NCBI GenBank assembly: GCA_008508345.1
Contig: QNGE01001684.1
Coordinates: 47,842-111,841 of the forward strand
Source: Paragonimus westermani
Lineage: Eukaryota; Platyhelminthes; Trematoda; Plagiorchiida; Troglotrematidae
Reading direction: 5' to 3'
DNA length: 64,000 bases
The position numbers and the translations under genes were made by a program. Positions 12,078-25,880 of this stretch are shown here, in pieces; the first letter of the stretch is position 1; the number at the start of each line of letters is the position of its first letter. The notes under the pieces were generated by a model. That model did not search any database and was not told where the DNA came from. It was given only the letters and a program-made list of their open reading frames with translations.

Positions 12078-15000
12078 CTTTCCATTTTTCTATTTTAACT
12101 CAGTAAAGAAGAAAGTGCTTCGAAAATTTCACCAGCACCCTCTTGGTCAACCTCACTGTCATCCTAATTTAGTTCACAAGGACAACACGCAAAGCCGTTT
12201 TCACAAATGACCACTGCCGACAGTATTCACATGTTAATTTCCTCTCATTTTTACTGTTTACCAGTTGTGTATCCATGGTTAAGATAATTTTAGTTGGTCA
12301 AAATAATTTAAAAGAAACAACTCAAAAGCTTGGATGTATTGTATTCAGGATGAAAAAACACACTCATACTGTTTGAAAAATGATCGCGCATCGACTTTTT
12401 GTGGATGTTTACTCAGTATCCAGAATCATACAGCTCGATCATTACACCCTACCCTGCAATTACTAACGAATGCTCAAACGGCTAAGGCATTAACCTCAAC
12501 TGCGAAGCTTTATGAACGTTAGAAGTATCTACTTCTTTTTAAATTGTCAATATCAGCAATGATGACATTATACTGTCATTAGTTATGTGACTTTCTGTTT
12601 ATTAACGAAAGAACGCCATAGCCGGATGTCGCAAGAGACTAAAGGTTTAATTAAAATAAATCTGAAGACAGACAGCATTCTTTCCTTGGACATCTTCCAC
12701 TGTAGTTTCGGTGAGCAAAACAAAACGTGAACAGTGCATCGTGCAATATCATCAGTGTGTGAGTGGCAAACTTATGCGGCTGTTGGTGATGAGAACGATG
12801 AGCAAACCAACAAGTTGTTTTATTCATCAAAACTGAATGCTGCTAGAATGCCGTATCGATCCGCGTTATGAGAACACAGTTTGTATGTCGGAGCTTGAAG
12901 CCGTTTTAAGGACATTCATCTGAGCAAGGCTCTATCACTATCGACCAGTTTGGTAAGAACCAAGACCACGAACAAAATTTGCACATGTTTGAAGGTGTTT
13001 ACGGTTACAGTAACTTAAATTTTCGCTATAATTTGAATATAGGTGAATAGCTGTTGTAGCGTTTCGACACTCTGTTCAACTAACAGCGTCTGGATTAATG
13101 GTTCACCACATTTATTCCGTATCACACATGAAAACAGTTTGACAGGCATTACTTCTATTTACTGAAATGTTTTCATATCAACCTATTTTCCATGAACTTT
13201 TGATTTATTGGTAGATATTCTTGCTACCTATGTTGTCTAATTGAGTGACAGTATTTCGATAATGAACATCTCTTGATCTACGGTAGTCGGAAACTTTCTT
13301 ATAGCCAGACCCTTAACTCCCATTTGTATCCCTATTGACCCTTTAATTCCTAGTTTTTCTTTATAAAGAAAACTTCATGTACTGAGGAAAAAGACCTTGG
13401 AACCAAGTCATAGAAATGGAATGTGTATGGATTGAGCTGTACCGGACACGCTTTATGGTTAACATATGTATACTGGTTTCAAATGTTCTGAAGAAGCTTT
13501 GACACCGGAGGCGGAACGTGAGTCACAAACGCCCCCGCCTCCCCCCAGAATACCTGCGGGGTTATTACTAGCACACATTCGGAAGTGAAACGTCTATCTG
13601 AAAAAATGATTAAATAAAACCAGATTAGTATTTTTTTTATTGAGGATGTAAGTGCCGCGTACCAGCCATCAGTAAAGGCTAACAACCTGTTAATGACAAA
13701 ATAAGTAAACGAATTTCCATGACTTTTAATGCTCCCCTATAGATCACAGCTGACTGGAACAAGCTTAATGCTGGCATTGAACATTGTATTATAGCCTTAA
13801 TCGAGTGTCTTGAAGAAAGCTGTTCACTCTTTGTTTCATACCGTAAATGAAGGTTGTATTGTAAACGTTGAAGTGTATGCTGGTTTACGGTGATAAAATG
13901 AAACTTTCGTTCAATTTTGCCATTATTTTTGACAAAAAATGGAGATGAAAATGGATCATAACCGTAAAACCTCAGTTAGGTTGTGTACTACACAAGAAAG
14001 TCATAGTGGTATGCGTGATATTTTACGGAAATGAAGCAAACCAGCACTATGTTGGTGATTTATGTGTTATCGCAAAAACAGCATACCGCTGTAAGTTTAC
14101 GAGCAAATTGCAAGCAGTATTCTTCATTGTCCTGGATAAACACAACTCACACCAGGTAAACAATCTGCCTCCACTACTGATTCCAGGGCTCGGAAGTTTC
14201 TATAATTCATGATATTTATTCTTATGCCGACACATTACTTCGGTCAGTTTTACTCTCCCTATATGATTGAAGACTATGAGCCGTAACCAGAGCCCACTGT
14301 TCTTTCAAGCTGGGATGAAGTCTGTCTTGACTAACCGTCCCCAAACGTCTTGAACCGACCACTCCTATAATTTTTTAAACTAATTGCCGTTGTTTCATTC
14401 ATTAAACATGGACATTCGTCAATTCTGTGCAAATTTTTAGACGCAAAGTTTGGTCAGTCACAGCCTTCGAGTTATCTGGATGGGAAATGCGGGATCGCAT
14501 TGACTTTCAATAGATCCACATTAAACAAAACAAATCATCCTTTTTAGTTAGGCGTTTTCAGGTGAAGAAAAATCGTTCTTCTTTGTTGACCAGAAACTGC
14601 TGTGAAACTGGAGCATAGCGTGTGTGTATTATTCTCTAGTGAATTCGTAGCTGTACATTTCATTTTGTTGGTTGATGGGAAGGGGGAAAAGCATCTCAAG
14701 GTTAACAATAAACTTCAACTCAGCTAGTTGGAGGCACATCCGAAAGGAGATGTCATGATGGCTGGCAGTGGAAACGAGCAGGAGGAACTTGGTGCTGAGC
14801 ATACACAGTTAAATGGAGATATCGGATTATTTCTCAAGATATCGGTAGATACCACCTGTCGTGTCGGAATTTTCACTGAAAATGCCGGTTGAAGTTTGGC
14901 AATAGAGCGAAGACTGACTTTCGGAAAAAGCTATCCGAAATTTCAGCAGCAGAGCTCGTTAACTACACACAATTTGCAATACAACCAGTACTGAAATGGT

Positions 15001-15642
15001 TCGAACTCACCAGGGTGAACCATGTCTATCTTAGCAACAATCAATTAGAATACTACATATCCAAAAACACTGAAGCTTCTATACAGAGTGTGGTCAAAAC
15101 ACATGGGCAACCAAACAGAGTTATAAGCATGCGTATAGTGTTTCTACCTGGTAAGAACTGTAGAAGAGCCTCAACATCCCACAAATGCTAATGGAGAGGA
15201 GAACGAAGTCGTGGTGTCATTGTTAAAAAGTTTGTTGAACGGAGGTAAATCAGCACCAAACACAAAGGGTGCTCTGTTGAAATTAGCTCTTGGAACAGAC
15301 TACCACTACCTTGCCCCCAATCATACGGAATGAGCAACTGGCTTGAACTCCGTATGCGCCTTGAAGACGACAGTAAGGTATTTGTCAAGTCCTCCGCATT
15401 GTGAGTGGGAAGAATCCTGGGATGCACATGCCTGCGGCTGCCGGTAGATAACCTTCCGAACCTCAGGATTCATCTCTTACCACAATGGAGTCAACTGTAG
15501 ATGCTCTTGGAAAGTTGCAGATCACGGCTCTCGGTGGCCGACACTATTTATACGTGTAGACAGGAAGAAAACTACCAAAGCAATATATAGTTGAACGAAA
15601 TAGCGCGGGTGCTTTGGTGTTTGAGGTGTAAAAGTAAACATG

Positions 15643-15686
15643 CTGTGACAGTGTTTTATGACGTCATTATACTAAGACTGTCACAG
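15643..15686. repeat. 44 bp hairpin enclosing a CRE-like palindrome
   Basis: Ten-base arms CTGTGACAGT and ACTGTCACAG flank a loop that itself contains the perfect palindrome ATGACGTCAT. TGACGTCA is the consensus site of CREB/ATF factors. Whether it is bound, or is just the remnant of a mobile-element end, cannot be told from sequence. Confidence 0.6.
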
Positions 15687-18600
15687 AAATGAGATAGTGA
15701 AGCCGGATGAAAAGCGCCTGAAGTGCCGTGAGCTTGGTCACTGTACTCGACAGTTTAGAATCCAAAATCCGTGAGCCTTAAAAGGCTGCTTCGTAATGAT
15801 GGCATCAAAATAAATAATTTGTCTGACACAAGGATCTCTGCTCGATTGAAACCAAAATTTGCTCACATGCCTGTGTAACCCCCAGTTTTCGAAATGTCCT
15901 CCCCAATGTGAAAGTGTTGTTAAGGTTTCTCAGACAATGAATCAGACACAGCGCTGATCTGTTATGAAATACTATGCCAAGTGAACCCTGCGTGTACCTT
16001 AATTTTTCCGACCGCCAGCACGTTTTCAGGTGCTTTTCATCTCCGCACTAACTGCACCAGTTCCAGTGTCCTCCTTTGGGCAGACCCAAGATGGTCATAA
16101 ACGGACATGTACTTTCAGTGATAAATGTAAATTTGTCGCTTCCAAGCGCTTCCGTGTTGGACGAATTCATAAAACGACTGTATTTGATGGATATTCAATT
16201 CAACAAAGCTGATGTACAAAGTATTACAGTATCTACCTATAACACTGTTCTCGATGTATATTGGATTTTCGAACAATGAGTTGGAAACTGAGGTCAAATT
16301 AACGCTGTTGGCCCACTGTTCCGCTAGACATTAGTTAATCTCCCCGATCAAGAGGAATATAAGACCTCTACTTGGTCAGCCGTTTGAAAAAGTAAAATAA
16401 ATTTCGTATCAAACTTCTTCACGACAAACAGTTCACAGATATACTGGGTCAGCCGCTGTCGTTAGATAACGTGGCAGTCTCAATGTTAACGGAAAAATTC
16501 GCATTTGTTGAGACCCACTACGCATTCTGTTTGCTTTGCGAAAGAAAAAAGTTATTATCTGTTGTAATGTAACCGCAGAATGAATTTCATACTCAAAGAA
16601 ACGCTTCCTCTGGACCACAAGGTTTGAGAACATGATGGTGATTGAGAAAGTTATGCACAGAAGATGAGATTTCATGATCATACCGAGCTGCTATGATCAA
16701 CTTATTTCCGACGTTGGTATTTATTGCATCACTCTGCTCCCTCTGCTGAAAATCCCGGCACTTTCAGCAAGCTGCTTGATTACGCAGTGTAAAGCAAAAT
16801 GTTTAGTGAACGACCACTTGGGCCAGGGCATAAAGAGATGTCCTCTTGTGTTTTTGAACCGGTACACTTACTTTATCTGTTACGACGGAACACATGTTGA
16901 TGCAGATGGAAGTGTCTAAAACAGACGGAAGTTTGCAGGTTTTTTTTAATGTGGTACTCACCAACGACATGTCCCTTTATGGGGATGTCCTCCACTTCTT
17001 GTTTCATCTTTGCTCTGAAAAACACCACTGAGGATTTCACCAATCCATGTGAGGAAATCGTTTTTAGTGTAAGCTCATCAACATTTGTGTGGACAGCCGT
17101 CCGTTTTTAGTAAAATCTTTCAATACCTCAAAGTTGATGTTTGTCAAGTCTAATGAGCTTGTACGACTGATTCCTATCGAGAAATCGGACAACCGACTGT
17201 CAGGATCTATTGAAGAGTATTTCGTAATATGAACCAGTTGTATAAGCAGTGAATACAGGCCTGGCTATCCACTTTGAGCGTATCTCGGGTACTGAGTGCT
17301 AACCCGAACCAAACTGTTTTAGGCTCTGTGTTTGCTTTCCCGATGGTTTGGCAACCAAATGCGGTCTATTACTTTTCAGGTTCACGCTACGACCTAGTAG
17401 GATTAGTTGCACTGTTGCTTCTGCCAGCGAGGCTACTTGTCCAAGAGCTCTGTAAAAATTGACCGTGATGATGCCATGCAACATGGGTTGACAGGAAGTA
17501 AAAAACTTAGTTTTGAGGGATGGGTATTCTATTTTACATAAGGTGTAAGAGAGAGCGTTGGCATAATACTGTGACATTCTAAACCCTAGCACAATGCAAT
17601 AGCTCGTGCGCAAATTCAATCGAAACTAGGTTCGAGTAACGTAACTTCATTCAAGTGAATGCTCGGGGGCACCACTGAAAACTATCTCAGTTTCACGACT
17701 GTGACTGTCTAGTGGGGCACTCGACGTCAGAGAAGGAGTATGAGACGCCCTTGTAGAATTAAGTGATTGGCTGAAAGCCAAGGAGAGTGGAGTTTTTCTG
17801 ACAAATATGGTATCGCCTGATGGGAGGATGAGATGTGTCATGACGAACCACTTTTGCTCAAGTGTGACACTCTGGTAGGATTCCTGATCTTGCAGTGAAG
17901 TAGATCAGTTCTTAGCTTGTTTTGGTTTGCTGCCGCCAAAGTTGGAGCTGGAGTTATGGGATTCAGAACGCTAATATTTGCAGCAGTGGACGGTACTTCC
18001 AAAAGAATGTTGTGTAACGTTAGGCGTTCTTTTATCCAAACGTAAAATACTTAAGTTCTTCCTCCAATCCTCACTGTTTGTCTTGTTCTGAAGGTATGAC
18101 TTCCTCTTCCAATTTAACAGATATCACCTAAGTCTTTGGCGACTTTTCAACTCTATACTGTGTTCGTTGGTATTCACTTGCATATGCTGTTGTTTTGTTG
18201 ACCGGTTCACAGCTGCTTAAATGCGTCATCAAAACATTGACTCGTTGTCTCTGCATTTAAAACAGACTCACTTTTGAAAAATATGAACTTCGGCTAGAAT
18301 CCGATTGGCGACAGGGATAGGATGCCCAGACGCGACAGATGCTCAATCAACTGAAGTACCAGTCGACGCCGTAAACTCAGAAACGACATATTTAAACTTG
18401 TTGCACACTCATCCTATTGTGACATACGGAGTCCACAAACGGACCCATGGCAGTGGTTGTCCTATTATGGTATTTCAGGCAGTCCATTCAAGGAATCCAC
18501 CAACTCAACGGCTTAAAGTTGAAAATATGCTACGTTGCGTTTATACACTAGACATTGCTTTTCGTTGATTGTTCCTCTGGACCCATGTGATCACTTTGAC

Positions 18601-20363
18601 GCTCACAGCTTATATATTTTTTTATGAACGTGCGCAATTGAGTAAGGTAATCGTCAAAATCTAGGTTGTGCTGCCCATCGTTACATTTTTCTACAAACAT
18701 TATGACAAGTGATAAATGATTAAGATGCTTTCGATTCTTGGGGTGTGAAAAGTCAGTGTGCCAATCACACGTTGGGTAGTGTTTTGGTATAAATTCACCC
18801 GTGTTCGTTGGTCTACGCTTGGGATGTACCAGTCATATGCCGTGCGAGAAAATGCTATGACGGACAAATCTCCCAAACATCGACATGAGTGATGATGACG
18901 ACCTCCTCCTGACAAGTAACCCCTACTGACTTTGTTGAGTGAAACAGTCAGTGTCCCTTCATGTGTCACCACATGTTCATATGACTACCTGGTGATTTTA
19001 TACAACCGTTGCCGGCCTTGGTGATTAATACATGATGAGACACATGCTCACAGGGTGTACACATTACTTATCCGAACCATCCCTGTTCAAGTCTTTTGAA
19101 TAATTAAGAACTTGAACGCGTATCGAACGAATTCCGAAGTGCGCTCAAATAAACCGTTAACCCATTTAATAGTAATAGATCAAAGGAGAAAACAGTAGTC
19201 GGTAATCCAACTTTACACATGTTCTCATCACCAGCAGACTCTGTTCAAATCATGAAACAAAATTTCATGCAGGCAATGTAGGTCCTTCTTTGAACAATAA
19301 CAAACATGAGGGTAGCGTGTGTTTTCTGTGCCTGCATGAGTGAACGAGGCTGTACCACCAAACTGTGTCAGTTGATCCACTGTTCAAATGGACTGCTTGT
19401 GATAGATAACACAGCTGAAGAGACCGCCATCTCTCGGAAAATTTTTCCACTCAAATGTTCACATGTTCAGGCTATTCAGCCTGATGTGTCTTCAACAAAG
19501 GGGTTGAACAAATCAATGTCTTTTTGGTATGTCAACTAGCTCACTTACTGTAAGAAACCATACATAGATCACCGTATACCATAGGAACACTTTTCAGAAT
19601 GCTCGCCGCAAAAGTGAATTTTACACACCTGCAGAGTACCACTGAAAGTGTTATGAACCGCAGACAACTATTCGTAAACATTAACTTTGTTTGTGATGAC
19701 GTCAAGAAAAGATGTCTATTGACGTGTGGTGAAGACGGAGGTTTCCACATAAATTGAACATCACCTAAAAGTGATCGCAGGTGTCGCACTCCCATGAGAT
19801 TTCCAGCCGGTCCATTTCGGAAGGAAGCACTAGACTCGAGTTTTGTTCTCGTTAGAGATAGTCACTAGTGCATACCTTTGTCATGATCGGGACTAAAATT
19901 TCGGCCAGACTTTCATCAGTTAACCGTGTTGGCTACTCTGCCACTGACCTCAAATTAGACACGAGTAAATAATCATACATGAACACTGAGTCATATTCCC
20001 TTGTGAGTAATGCTGTAAATACCCAGTTGCCTCGAGAGAAGACACAATAACCGCTCCGTTAACTCTGTTTTTCTGAGAGCCACGGGAAAAAAACAGCATC
20101 GGAAAGCATTTATAATCAGCCGATTTTAAAGCAGTCCTAAAAAGAGGAACTGTAATGACTGTTGGTTGACTGTCGTCTTATTACTTGCCTCGAGGTATTC
20201 ACAGCCGAGTGCAAAGATTAAGTCTTCTCGGAGAATCCTACATTCCATGGGCTTGCCAAATCGGTACGTTGTCAACGAAGTAAACAGCTTGAACTTTATG
20301 GAAACAGCAAAGAGCTCCTCGTGGTCATTACCAAGAATTTTAGCCTATCGTCAAAGTAGAATA

Positions 20364-20385
20364 CCTGTTGATAATTATCAACAGG
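20364..20385. repeat. Perfect 22 bp palindrome
   Basis: The half-site CCTGTTGATAA is followed directly by its reverse complement with no spacer. It lies inside the kinase intron. No second copy was noticed, and the function is unknown. Confidence 0.6.
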
Positions 20386-23300
20386 AGTCTGCCCAAAAGT
20401 TGGACCACTGTTTTAATTCTCAATATCAATGTAAGCCGTCCCATTGTTCAATGATATATCGGGTATATAAATTTTCATGAAGGGGTGTACAGCTTGTGAA
20501 GTTAAGAACCTGTTCGACAGGACTTAAGATCATGCTGACTTTTATAGTGTTAGGACTGTCTTGAGTGCACCTACGTTCCATCGTTTTCCTAACCTAAACA
20601 GATTAACTACCTTGACTTTAAATATTTCAGGCAGCCAATTTTCTCACTTCGACTGCTTGATGATGAAAAAGTGAGCTTGTTTTTTTATCACTGTCCTGTT
20701 TATACTACTAAGTAAACACAAGCAGTGGATATGAAAATCACACTGGGCACTTTCGGGAGAAAATACGTGATTCGCCTCTCTTGGACAGGTAACAAGCACA
20801 CTTATGCACTGTTTTACACCCATGCCTTTGCACACCTGTATCAGGACTAGAGCCCAAAATTGAACAGTAATGGTTGATTATCCCGTTTACCAAGATAGTG
20901 AAGGTTCAGCCTTGCTACAACAGCGCAACCCTTTCAGAACTCAGAATTTCAAAAACAATCATCAAAACACCTGTGATTTCTGTGAAATTTAATTCACTTT
21001 TCTAGGTTGACTTCAGTGAAGCAGTGTGTTCTTCAGCGTTGCGTGTCAGACGTCTGTCACGAATTACTAAGTTAAATGACTGTACACTACCTCGCACTTC
21101 GGAACGCATAATATCTGTACAAATGACAAAACGGTACTATCGAGCACAACAACGAAACGAACTCAATTTAATCAATCCCAACCGAACGACGTTATCAACT
21201 GATTGTTGTGCTGTCGATTGCGTATCACCTCTAGCAAAATCCGTGTAACAAAATCAGTCTACTTGCATTGAAATCCGCTACTGGAGGATTAAAAATCACA
21301 AGCCGTGTTGTTTGATAAACGTCATTATTGAACGATCAGTTAGGTGACGAGAATATTAGTACGCCAACTGTTGACTTTTGAATACGATTGTCAGATGGGG
21401 AAATATTTGAACGCATATAGAAAGGAAAAACGTGTTGGTTAAACGGATTACTGAACGAAATTTGTCAAACTTTGTTATCACCTCAAAAACCTTGGCCTTC
21501 AATCCTGTCAGATAAGCTTATTGCTGTATAGGGGAGTAGCTGAAGGCACTTCGCCTAGAATTTCTGACCGGAACTTCTAGTTTTGCTCGAAATCGATGAG
21601 TCCATTTTTTATAGCTTAAATGACTGTGTTATAGCAGCCTTAAAAGGGAATGTAGTGAATAAGCCAGTAATATCGGCCACTTATCAATATCGCTGGAAGT
21701 AGGCATCTTTTAAAAAATACCGGGCTTATAAATCTTTCTGGAAGAGTTTCGTAAATACAAAACGTTAGTGAACACTCAAAAACCTTTCCTGCCCCATCCT
21801 TCCATATTCTGACCACAACAGTACACGAAGTCTGACATCATTGGTGTTCTTAATGAAATATCAGTATGTAACATTTCAAGAAAGTTAGTTTTCGTATCGG
21901 TAGCCCATGAATATTTGCTGTTAATCCGATATCCGCTCTCGTCTTGTCTTGGACGGTTACATTTAACAGGGACAAAGTTATGGTCAGTGTAACAATACAG
22001 ATCGACTCAATGCACAGGTTTGAGCAATGTACGGTAGTCAGAACAAATTAGGACTGAGATCGTGGGCTGATAATTGACGTGCAGTTTTGAAGGAGAATAA
22101 GAACGTAAGTAAGTAAGATCGCTCGAGGGTCCTAAGCACCTGTGGTGGCGCCTGATTTTGCCCTCGGAAACGTCCTGCGTACTGTCTGGGTATTCAAGTT
22201 GTAACATCTGATAGTTGGAGGTAATGTGAAGAAGCCAACGATTCGGAAAGGCCATCTCTCGCGGAAATGTTCCTCACTTGCGACCAAATATGACTGAAGT
22301 TTTATTTCGCCAGTGTGGAGCACAAGAGCGTTTCTCCATAGCCTGGTGTACTACGATTCAGAGAAAAAATTCGGCCACCTTGAACTGAAAGGCTGATGGA
22401 GCTATTGAACTTTGATTACAGGGCATCTATTTAGGGTCTGTTAATTGTTTCTTTAGTTCGTCGATTTTCATTTCGGTTCTATACGTACGTAATCTCCCCT
22501 ATCGTTATCAGTTGCGTATCCGCTGTACGAAAATCCTGCCTCCCGCTTTCTCACTGAACGAGTAAATGTGTTTAGTCTAATAGGTTGCTCACCAAAACCA
22601 CACCAAAAAGTTGGCTGAAGAACGACTACTGAAAATTATTTAACCTTGTGTCGACTTGGAGCACTTGGCTGCGTCCACTTTGGTTACTGGTCTGCGCAGA
22701 GAGGTGAACTGCTGCTTGATTTGGGCCGCTTCTACCGGATGGTGTAATACGAGCACTTCACAATTTAGAGTGGGGCAGATATTTGTGTCATGCCGTCTTC
22801 AAAGGTGCCCACACTGTGTGAGCCAGTGTTATGGAAAACCGCAACTAAGCAAGCCCACAAGATGAGGTGTTCACCAGAGCGTGCAGCATCCTTACCCGCT
22901 CTTGTGAAGTGAAAGCATCAGTCCTCAGCTAACAGATGACGTGCCGTGAAATATTATGTGTACTCGTATTGATGTCAGTTGGTAAATCAACGCGAATAGT
23001 GGGGAAAAAATGTTATGACAACTAAATTCAGTCTGCAGGCAAATGCACCGTCCTGAAATCTCACGAGTTACATTTAGCCCACAAAAATTCCGTAATACAG
23101 TTGCGCTTTCAAAAGCTGAGTGGGAGAAACATTATCGTACACTGAAAGATGTCTAGCAAACTTACTAGAACAACCAACGTCGACTGCTCTGTTAGACTTA
23201 TGCTGATATACCAACTGACATTGCGGAAAATACAAGGAAAACAGGCGTGGATGCCTTTCAATTTCTGACGGTACTTCCATTTTAGAGAAAACAAATCCGG

Positions 23301-23917
23301 AGTGTTGTTGACTAAAGTGCACATTCTGTTCTCTGTGCATATATACGTGTCCGTCTACTCCTAAGGGACCGTGTCCTATTCCCAGATGGAGTGAACCCAT
23401 TGAGGCAAAGCACAACTCAAGACTTCAACGGAAGTCCGCCTTCACCTGTAAGTTTTCTGTTTTCCCGCTCTCTATTGGCTAGGCTGGATCCCAGCTGACA
23501 ACAAATGTTCACTAAATAGTAGGCTATTCATTGTCATTCAGTCAGTAGTAGCTGACCGATGCAGCAGACCGTCAGACTGTGCGTTTCACGTCCTCACTCT
23601 GTCTTTCGGTTGTGCCCACAAAGTGCAGGAAGTTACCCTGTGCATTAACACATCTTGCATTATCCGCCAGTCGTCCATGATTCTTTGAACCATACCAGTG
23701 AGCTGAAGAGGGCCTCTACTGATTGTCCCATTGTCCTCAATGTCTGAGTTCACAGCGGAACTAGCATCCGCTTCATGCTGCTTTCAAATCGTATCCTAGA
23801 TACTTGCATGGTTTTTCGTCAAACTAGTTTGGGTTCCTCTCACGGTAAATACCGAATCTCTAGGTGGTCGCTATCGCGATCTTCCCATCGAGATGCTACT
23901 GAATTCCGTCAGAGCTA

Positions 23918-25045
23918 GTGGATGATCTGGTGTCACCTTTGTTTAAAAGTAAAACGGACAAGCGAAGCGCAAACAGGCTTCAAGAAATTGTTTATCTAAG
24001 TTATGCCGAGAAAGTTCCAGAAAGAACCCTATGCAACTGGTTCATTGAGGAAATATTGCTTATGACTGTTCCTGAGATGCGCTGTGGATTCCCGGATTAT
24101 CACATTAGGGTTGGCGTGGTGTTTGCTGCTTGCCAGCTCCAGAAAGAGTGGCACGAACACAACCAGCGTTTCAAAACACCCCTTGTGTTTGGTGAAGCGC
24201 TCGTTTTTGTGAGTCGCGAAGCATTGTGGACGGTACTTGGCAAGTTTGGATGTTCAGTTAAGTTCTTCAATTTGAGCGAAATGTTGGATGTGGATAGGAA
24301 GAAGTAGGTGTGCTCGTCAGGCTCAAACTTCGAATATTTTCAAATTATCAGTGCAGTAAAGTGAGATCATGTCTTATCTCCTAACCTATTCAGTTTATAT
24401 GTAATGGCTGTGTTAGTAGTTAATCTTAAGAAATCATAGGAAGATGTTCACGTTGTAAACCGTACGGATGATCACTTGCTAAATGTTCGACGTTTTCCTA
24501 CTTCATTTCTGCTGCGTCGTTCTGCTGTTTTAACCATGCTGGTCAAAAGTGACCGTGTGCACAATGGAGGGCCATGGAGGGCGGCCCATGCTCTGACGAC
24601 GGTGACAGCTAGTTTTACTCCAGAGAGGAACGCCGTTAAGCCATCGTCGTTATATGAACCTAATCAGTGTAGAGGTGTTATGCTTATATATGAAATCAAC
24701 ATGAACTGATACTATATGGATAGAGTTACGGACGTCTGCTACTTAGATACCAATCCGTCGATAGTTGTTCCTTGATCCGCAAACTGAAAGTTTGTGTGAT
24801 CAATGTTAAAGCTGCTTCTGGATATTGTAAATGACGCGAGTGGAGGGAGCGTAGCCCGATGGAGGAAAAGCGGGTTGCTTGTCTGCCACTCGGTAGTCCT
24901 AGTTATCTTACTGTATGGCAGTAAAACGCGGATATTGCAAGGACGTTTTTATTTCCCTTACCCATCCTATCTACGGCGTACTATTTATTCTCATACCGAA
25001 CTACTTCGTGCCACACATTTTCGTCCTGCTTCTTTCTGGCCTAGA
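23918..25045 (+). mobile_element. Decayed non-LTR (LINE) reverse transcriptase
   Basis: Pieces of a LINE RT follow one another on the plus strand, in the right order but in shifting frames. First is the RT1/RT2 area RCGFPDYHIRVGVVFAACQL (usual form CGF...VFAARQL). Next come EWHEHNQRF and then SREALWTVLGKFGC, matching the usual motif A tail (AFDTVSREALW, KFGCP). About 24450-24520 gives RTDDHLLNVRRF, like the YRTDGQLLNxRRM block. About 24880-25030 gives VVLVILLYGSKTR and SYLRR, like VVLxTLLYGAETW and SCLRRI. The catalytic FADD box is not recognisable, the FVDLTKAFD aspartate region is mutated, and stops and frameshifts are frequent, so it is a dead copy. The clade is left open. Confidence 0.85.
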
Positions 25046-25757
25046 TCTTAGGAATGCAGTCACTGTGTGTTTCGCTCCCGAGAGATAAGAACACTACCTC
25101 TAATTGGTCTCCCATTGATCCGCTGGACCGCAAATACAGTCGAAGGTCTTATTCCTTCAGGTTTACACTGGATACATGGTGTGTGTTTGGAATCACGTAT
25201 GGTGCACTAAGAACCATTTGTTGTGAAGGTTTCTCAGTAACTTCCTCTGTCTTCCATTCCTGTGATAGGCTAACCCGGAGCGGGTACCGCCAACTGTGCC
25301 TACTTGTGGGTCTCATTGACACTAGCACACAAAGTGTGAACATTGTTGGCACTAGCATGAACAAAATCGTCTAGATCACCTTGAATTGTGACTTGGTCGA
25401 GGTGCATCAATTTGCGTTACATAATACGGAATACAACTTGGCCTACGTGGCGTCGGTTTTAGTTAGTTGTTTAGCTAGTCAGAGGTTCACTGATCCTGAT
25501 GCGTACACAGTCTTTATCTACAGGTGCAGTAGAAAGGAGCAAACGAAACACGTCATGTTTGTAGATTCCAGAGTTAAGAATCCAGAAGACTTCCAAGCCA
25601 ACACTTCTCTGCAGTTTGGTTTTGTAACGGTTGACATATCTGCCGCAACCCCGTGAAGAGGCCAGACTATCGCTTACACACAGATTACGAATTATACTTA
25701 GGGCACGCTGAACAATGATTATTTTAACAGTTTGAACAAAGCAGATAGAACATGAAA

Positions 25758-25800
25758 ACTGGTAGATGCAAGCATTTCGTATTGACTCATCAGTACCAAA
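25758..25800 (-). ncRNA. Hammerhead self-cleaving ribozyme (Penelope type)
   Basis: Read on the minus strand, stem I strand TGGTA (25798-25794) is followed by the core CTGATGA (25793-25787). Stem II with loop is GT-CAAT-AC (25786-25779), and the core GAAA is at 25778-25775. Stem III pairs the last A of GAAA plus TG with CAT around loop CTTG. The cleavage triplet ATC comes next (cut predicted after 25765), then TACCA (25764-25760), which pairs perfectly with TGGTA. All invariant core bases (CUGANGA, GAAA, NUH) are present. The very short stems II and III are like the minimal hammerheads known from Penelope elements. It lies 3' of the element's stop codon. Folding is by eye; cleavage is predicted, not shown. 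Confidence 0.88.
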
Positions 25801-25880
25801 CTTACAATAACATGGGTGGGCTTTATTTAAAACAATCGATTTGAGGGGTGGAAAATCAATAAGCGAGTGAGGATAAGACA

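Larger units (their letters stand above)
12078..23917. other. Intron interior with no recognisable gene
   Basis: Open frames are short and unmatched. The region around 14740-15780 (for example 14889-15191 plus) has a faint retroelement gag feel, with a cysteine/histidine pattern near 15625-15760, but the frames are broken and I cannot assign it. Two small palindromes (15643-15686 and 20364-20385) are listed separately. Confidence 0.4.

Noticed and set aside
14889..15780. Possible LTR-retroelement gag with zinc knuckle
   Set aside because: The cysteine/histidine spacing needs frame changes, and no protease, RT or LTR is nearby.
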